In this document: one piece after another, positions 59,722 through 64,000 of the stretch
Position numbering within the stretch: the stretch's first letter is position 1
How the letters are laid out: each line of letters begins with the position of its first letter
Assembly (NCBI RefSeq): GCF_031143425.1
Contig: NC_090442.1
Coordinates: 426,701,776 to 426,765,775, forward strand
Source of the DNA: Pleurodeles waltl
Lineage: Eukaryota; Chordata; Amphibia; Caudata; Salamandridae
Direction of reading: 5' to 3'
Length of the DNA: 64,000 nt
The notes under the pieces: model-generated
The model's database searches: none
What the model was told of the DNA's origin: nothing
The model's input: only the letters and a program-made list of their open reading frames with translations
Translations under genes and position numbers: made by a program

Positions 59722-61721
59722 CTAAGGAGAAGCAAAAATGACAAGTTCTAAATGTATATTGTTTTTGGTTCATTAAACTCAAGGACAGATAAACATTACT
59801 TTTCTGATGCACTACTTCGCAATTTTGAAATTATGTATGATAACAAATATCGTTATTTCTTGCAGGTTTTCTTGATACTTCACAACGTTTGTTGGTTAGG
59901 TGTGAGATTGGTTTTGATTGTTTAGAATCGTTGTTTAGCCGCGATTTAATGTACTGAGCCGTTTAGCTTTTCTGGTGAAATTTCATACAATGTTGGAAGT
60001 TCTACAAAAATATATTTTGTAACTAAATATTGATTGAACGAAGTCAGAAATATGACTTCTTGAAACGATTCCATGACAGACATCAGAAGTTAAAATTACA
60101 TTTGATATGTTCTGAGTTTTTTAAACATGTTTTCACTGTTTCCTCTTGATTGCAAATATGTTTCATGTGGTACGATGACAAGCAGTTATGAATACACCTC
60201 ACAAAAATACCTATTTGGGTGACAGTGCACAAGTATGAAACGACTCCAGGAAGCAATTGGCAGAGACAAAGCTACAAAAGCTCTGTTTCCATCTCCTGTG
60301 AGCACCATCCACTTCTCTGGACCTATTAAACGTGAGATGTATGGCATGCATTTTCCGCCTAATCTCTGTCCGTTTGCTGTGTATACACATCCTGTCTCCC
60401 TCATGCCACCCAAGATCTGCAGAGACTGGGGATTTAATATGTATTTGAGGGGTGTGCTGTGCTGGTGATGCAGATGAAATTGCTGTTCACCCGAAGGGAA
60501 AAAACACATCGTGGGAAACGCCATCTTTTAATTTCAAATGAGGTGGATTTTAACGAACGTATCTCTTCGCTCTAGTAAAAAAAAAAAAATTGACGGGGAT
60601 CTGGAATGTTCTACATACGTTCTCCCTCATAAAACTGATGAATTGCCACACCACTTATAAACCTGCAGCAGGTCCTCACAGGTGTTTCTTCTCCACACGT
60701 GCACTTATCTGCTCATCAGTCACTGCCTGATGAGGTGAAGGTCTAAAGCTAAACAGATCGCATATTCCGTCCATCGCACACATTCTCTCCGTTAATGGCA
60801 CCTGTTTGAAAATACTAAAGGGGCCTTTCGCCCTTTGTTTTAACGAATCTCAAGTATGAGTAATGAGCTGGCAGAAGGAACTTTCTTTGACTCGCGCCTT
60901 TTCAGTTTCGTATAAAATGGCGGGGGCTGGGCGCGATCTTTCAACCCTGGGTGTTTTATTATATCATTACCATTTAATTTAGGACGGATGGCGAAGGGGA
61001 AGACTGAACGAGGGAATTCATTGGATGCGGACAGGGAGCATGTCAGGATGGTGAAAGGATCACATCTGAGTGTCAATGTGTCCAGGCTGTTAGCTAGATT
61101 AACCAAGGTTTGGCTGCAGGTAGGACTTCTTCTTGTAGTATTCCTGGCTTACTCTTGGAATTCAACAGTAAGCCAGAAATACTCTTATTCTTCGAGTTCA
61201 TCCAGGAGTATGTTACACTATCTCTTTGCCAAATATTCATAAGTGGGCCCAGAATGTATAACCAAATGAAATAACAAAAGCTTCCAGTACCAGAATTTGA
61301 AAGTCTTTGTTTAGACAGGCTAGTTTTTCGGTCTGGCTCTTGAGCCAGCTTCAGCTATTTCGCCCGACTATTATTTTTCAAAACATTTATACATAATATG
61401 TATACATAGAGGGGCTTTTGGTCATACGTTGGTCTGTTTCATTGTGATCCACATTTTGCTTCCACCCACTGCAGCATACTCATAGGGCAGGGGGCCAACC
61501 ACATTACTCAATGGATTCCTTCACTCTGAGTGACCGAACAAAGACATAGTTCTCTTTTCATCAGTGACAAGCTGGTTTAAAGTGTGTTTTATTGTATTTA
61601 TATTCGATAGCAACTGAATTATTGGCTGATTTTCTTGCATTGCTTTTGGTGCCCATTTAGATGGTGATTCGTTTTCCATTTCCTTTTTTAAACTGGTGTA
61701 GTTACGTATTTAGGTCACATA
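59722..61721. other. Intronic sequence upstream of the first sema3c exon
   Basis: No further sema3c exon found on the minus strand. Contains the 15-bp hairpin at 61139-61181 and no other structure I can support. Confidence 0.4.
61139..61181. repeat. Short hairpin
   Basis: TATTCCTGGCTTACT and AGTAAGCCAGAAATA form a 15-bp inverted repeat with one mismatch around a 13-base loop. Confidence 0.7.
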
Positions 61722-61789
61722 GGGCCAGATGTACCAAAGGATTTTACCCATTCTGTGTCTATGAGAAAAAGCATTCGTTCATATGGCCC
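61722..61789. repeat. Very short foldback repeat
   Basis: Starts GGGCCAGATGTACCAAAGG and ends CATATGGCCC. This 68-bp unit looks like a minimal MITE; the inverted ends are only six bases. Confidence 0.45.
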
Positions 61790-62350
61790 AAAGTAACATT
61801 GCAGCTGACTGCATTTTGAGTGCTTGGTTTGATGTAGATTTATTCTTGTTCACTTCACAAATAATAATTCTAGAATGGACAACCAGGCAACTGAAAAGTG
61901 AATCTTTTAAAAATAAATGAGTGATTATTTTTATTTTTTTATGTGGCATTTATTTTCATTAAACAATAAATGTGGACTGATTGGATTTTCCAGTTCTTAT
62001 TGATTTTGCAAGTAAACCTTCAGGATACAAAATGTCAGGCACACTAAGAACTACATTCTTACCTAAGAAAACCTTTCCTTCATATATTCTGATTTTTGAG
62101 AAAAATATTAACAGATGATTATGGCATCAGAATGCATGCTTCTTGGTTACAAGAAAGCACCTTTGCAGTTAGACCACACTCCTACAAAAATAGGGATAAC
62201 ACAATGCAAATTGTGAATGTAATATTTGAAAAACAATTAGGACTACCTTTGCTTTATGTTTTGTTAGCTGAACACGGAACCAGCAAAACACCTACACATT
62301 AAAGGAAATAGAAAGAGCTTGTAGGACCGCTCCCCGGTGCTGAAAATTTA

Positions 62351-62847
62351 GGCCCAGATTTAAGAGGGCCTAGCACCTCCTTATGCCACTTTAGCACCAT
62401 TTTTGTAATGCTAATGTCAGCCAAAGAGGACAAAATCGCTGTGCCAGCTTTGCAAAGTCACGCAATGCATGCATTGCCCCACTTTGTAAACTTTTGCGCC
62501 ATATTATGCCTGTGCCAGGCATAATGTATGCAAGGGGGTGCTCCCCAATTAGAGGAGCTGAAAAAATGACTCTAAAGAAATCTTGCACCATTTTTGGGGC
62601 ATTTTTAATGCCTTTTCAGAGCAGGCGCTAAAAGGGGGTACACCATTGGTTACAATGGGCTCCTATGTACTGTTCAGGGTTAGCACCAAACTTTTGGCAA
62701 TAGCGTAAAAAATTACAGCACTATTGCCCCCTACCCTGCGCCATGGTGCGATATATTTTCAATATGCCTCACACATGGTAGCGCAAGGGGGGTGCAAGGA
62801 AAGTAGCACTCCACTAGGTGCAGCACCACTTTTCTTAAATTTGCCCC
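62351..62847. mobile_element. Foldback MITE, 497 bp, TTA target duplication
   Basis: The ends are GGCCCAGATTTAAG and CTTAAATTTGCCCC in inverted orientation. TTA flanks it on both sides (62348-62350 and 62848-62850). Internal words such as CATTGCCCCACTTTGTAAA and ATTATGCCTG recur in the 3811-4323 element, so the two are related Harbinger-like elements. Confidence 0.85.
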
Positions 62848-62850
62848 TTA

Positions 62851-63379
62851 ATGTTTTATTCTTCAACCACTTCTCACGATGTAATTTACTTTCACTCCTT
62901 CCACTCTCTCACTCTCCACACATCATGTGCAAGTGCCATTAGTAATACTGGTTGCTAAGCAATGTTGTGTTTTGCTCACTTCCTTTCTGGTAGAGCCAGC
63001 CTTCTTAATGATCCCTTTCCCAATTGTCTGAGGTCCCGGTGAACACATTGACTTATAAACAGCCCAAACAGCCCACATATGTTGACTTTTATTCGGGCAC
63101 TACTGCACTTTGACTAGCGTTGTGTTAGATTCAGGAGGAAACTATTACATTATTCTTCCATTATTTAACCCTTTCTAAATCTTACAATTTTGTAAATGGA
63201 TATTAATTTTGCTGAGCCCACTCTTCTTTCTTTGAAATGCAGGATGTCTATAGTTTACACATCCACAGAAATGTATGGACACTATCGTTGCTCACTGCAT
63301 ATATATTCAAAGAAGCACTTGTGAGTTTAAGCATATGAAAGGACACAGAAATATAAATTTGAAATAATCTCCATAATCC
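62851..63379. other. Intronic sequence, nothing recognised
   Basis: AT-rich DNA between the foldback element and the tandem repeat. Confidence 0.35.
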
Positions 63380-63905
63380 ATTTCAAGCACAGCACACACT
63401 GTAGGAGCACAAAGTGCATGGGCACAGCAGAGAATGTAGCAGGAGAGCACAGAGTGCTGGAACTCAGCAGAGACTGCTACAGCAAAATAGAGACTGGTGC
63501 AACATGGCACAGTAAGCAGGAGCCCAGCACAGACTGCCGGATACATCACACAAAATGCAGGCCCTTGGCCCAGACTGCAGAAGCATAGCTGAGACTGGAG
63601 TGGCAAAAATAGACTGATGGACAACAGCAGAGACTGCTGGAGCAAAGCAGAGAATAGGAGCGTAGGACATTTGGCAGGAGTATAACAGAGACTACAAGTG
63701 TATGACGCCGGAGTTCGAAGCATAACTCAGATTGAAGGGGTACAGTAGAGACTGTAGGAGCAGAGCAGTGCAGATAAAAACACCATGGCCTGATGGAGCA
63801 CTGCAGAGACCGAAGAACACTATGACTGCATTGACACATTGAGAATGCAAGAAACCAGCACCGATTGGAGGAGCAGAGCACAGACTGAAGAAGCACAGCA
63901 AAGCA
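63380..63905. repeat. Degenerate tandem repeat, about 20-bp period
   Basis: Variants of GGAGCACAGCAGAGACTGCT recur across about 500 bp, for example at 63466, 63624, 63747 and 63870. The minus-strand Cys/Ser/Leu-rich frames over it are products of the repeat. Confidence 0.7.
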
Positions 63906-64000
63906 TAGGACTTCAGGGGCAGTTCATCTCAGAGACGTCTGTAAAAGACGTCAATATCACAGCAATAGAGCCAATATTCAGCAGCAGTTATTTTTACTCA

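Noticed and set aside
63307..63901. Cysteine-rich minus-strand frames resembling small secreted proteins
   Set aside because: The cysteines come from a tandem 20-bp repeat read in antisense; there is no conserved spacing.

Overview
The window is vertebrate nuclear DNA from a very large, repeat-rich genome. It is almost certainly a salamander and most likely a newt: it holds a Satellite-2-type hammerhead ribozyme repeat, Harbinger-like foldback elements with 3-bp target duplications, L2 and L1 LINE debris and long solo LTRs. There are no operons, Shine-Dalgarno sites or other prokaryotic features. Species is inferred; only the element types are seen.

The one host gene recognised is a class-3 semaphorin, called sema3c, on the minus strand. 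Six consecutive coding exons of 120, 91, 120, 143, 115 and 70 bp lie between 59721 and 23484. All five complete introns are GT-AG, and the reading frame runs through every junction. The exons encode about 220 residues of the N-terminal half of the sema domain. Upstream exons (signal peptide, start) lie beyond 64000. Downstream exons (rest of the sema domain, PSI, Ig, basic tail) are not seen and should lie left of position 1. So 1-23483 is probably one large intron, and nearly everything else is intronic.

Layout: 160-2575 is a decayed L2 LINE (minus). 2659-3580 and 3811-4323 are foldback DNA elements. 7811-8410 is a dimeric hammerhead-ribozyme repeat flanked by a 17-bp duplication. 8440-9105 is an L1 ORF2 fragment. 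11330-12180 is an L1 ORF1 relic followed by a GA microsatellite. 12850-13690 is a ~230-bp tandem repeat. 16469-18075 is a partial LTR. 24250-26136 is a solo LTR with a second LTR-like insert. 29105-29610 is an L2 3' end. 29870-32180 is a divergent LTR-like repeat. 33030-33300 is a decayed relative of the ribozyme repeat. 34815-35295 is another newt-type repeat. 36478-38335 is the best preserved L2 (reverse transcriptase with one stop). 45194-47281 is a complete solo LTR. 48310-49800 is a purine-rich tract with a small hairpin element. 49860-51240 is L1 ORF2. 51840-54038 is a reversed LTR. 55020-56165 is an L2 fragment. 62351-62847 is a foldback element. 63380-63905 is a degenerate short-period tandem repeat.

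The most notable observation is the hammerhead pair at 8020-8059 and 8343-8382. It lies on the same strand as sema3c and so probably within its pre-mRNA. The 17-bp flanking duplication indicates that the dimer was inserted as a retrotransposed unit rather than as part of a long satellite array.
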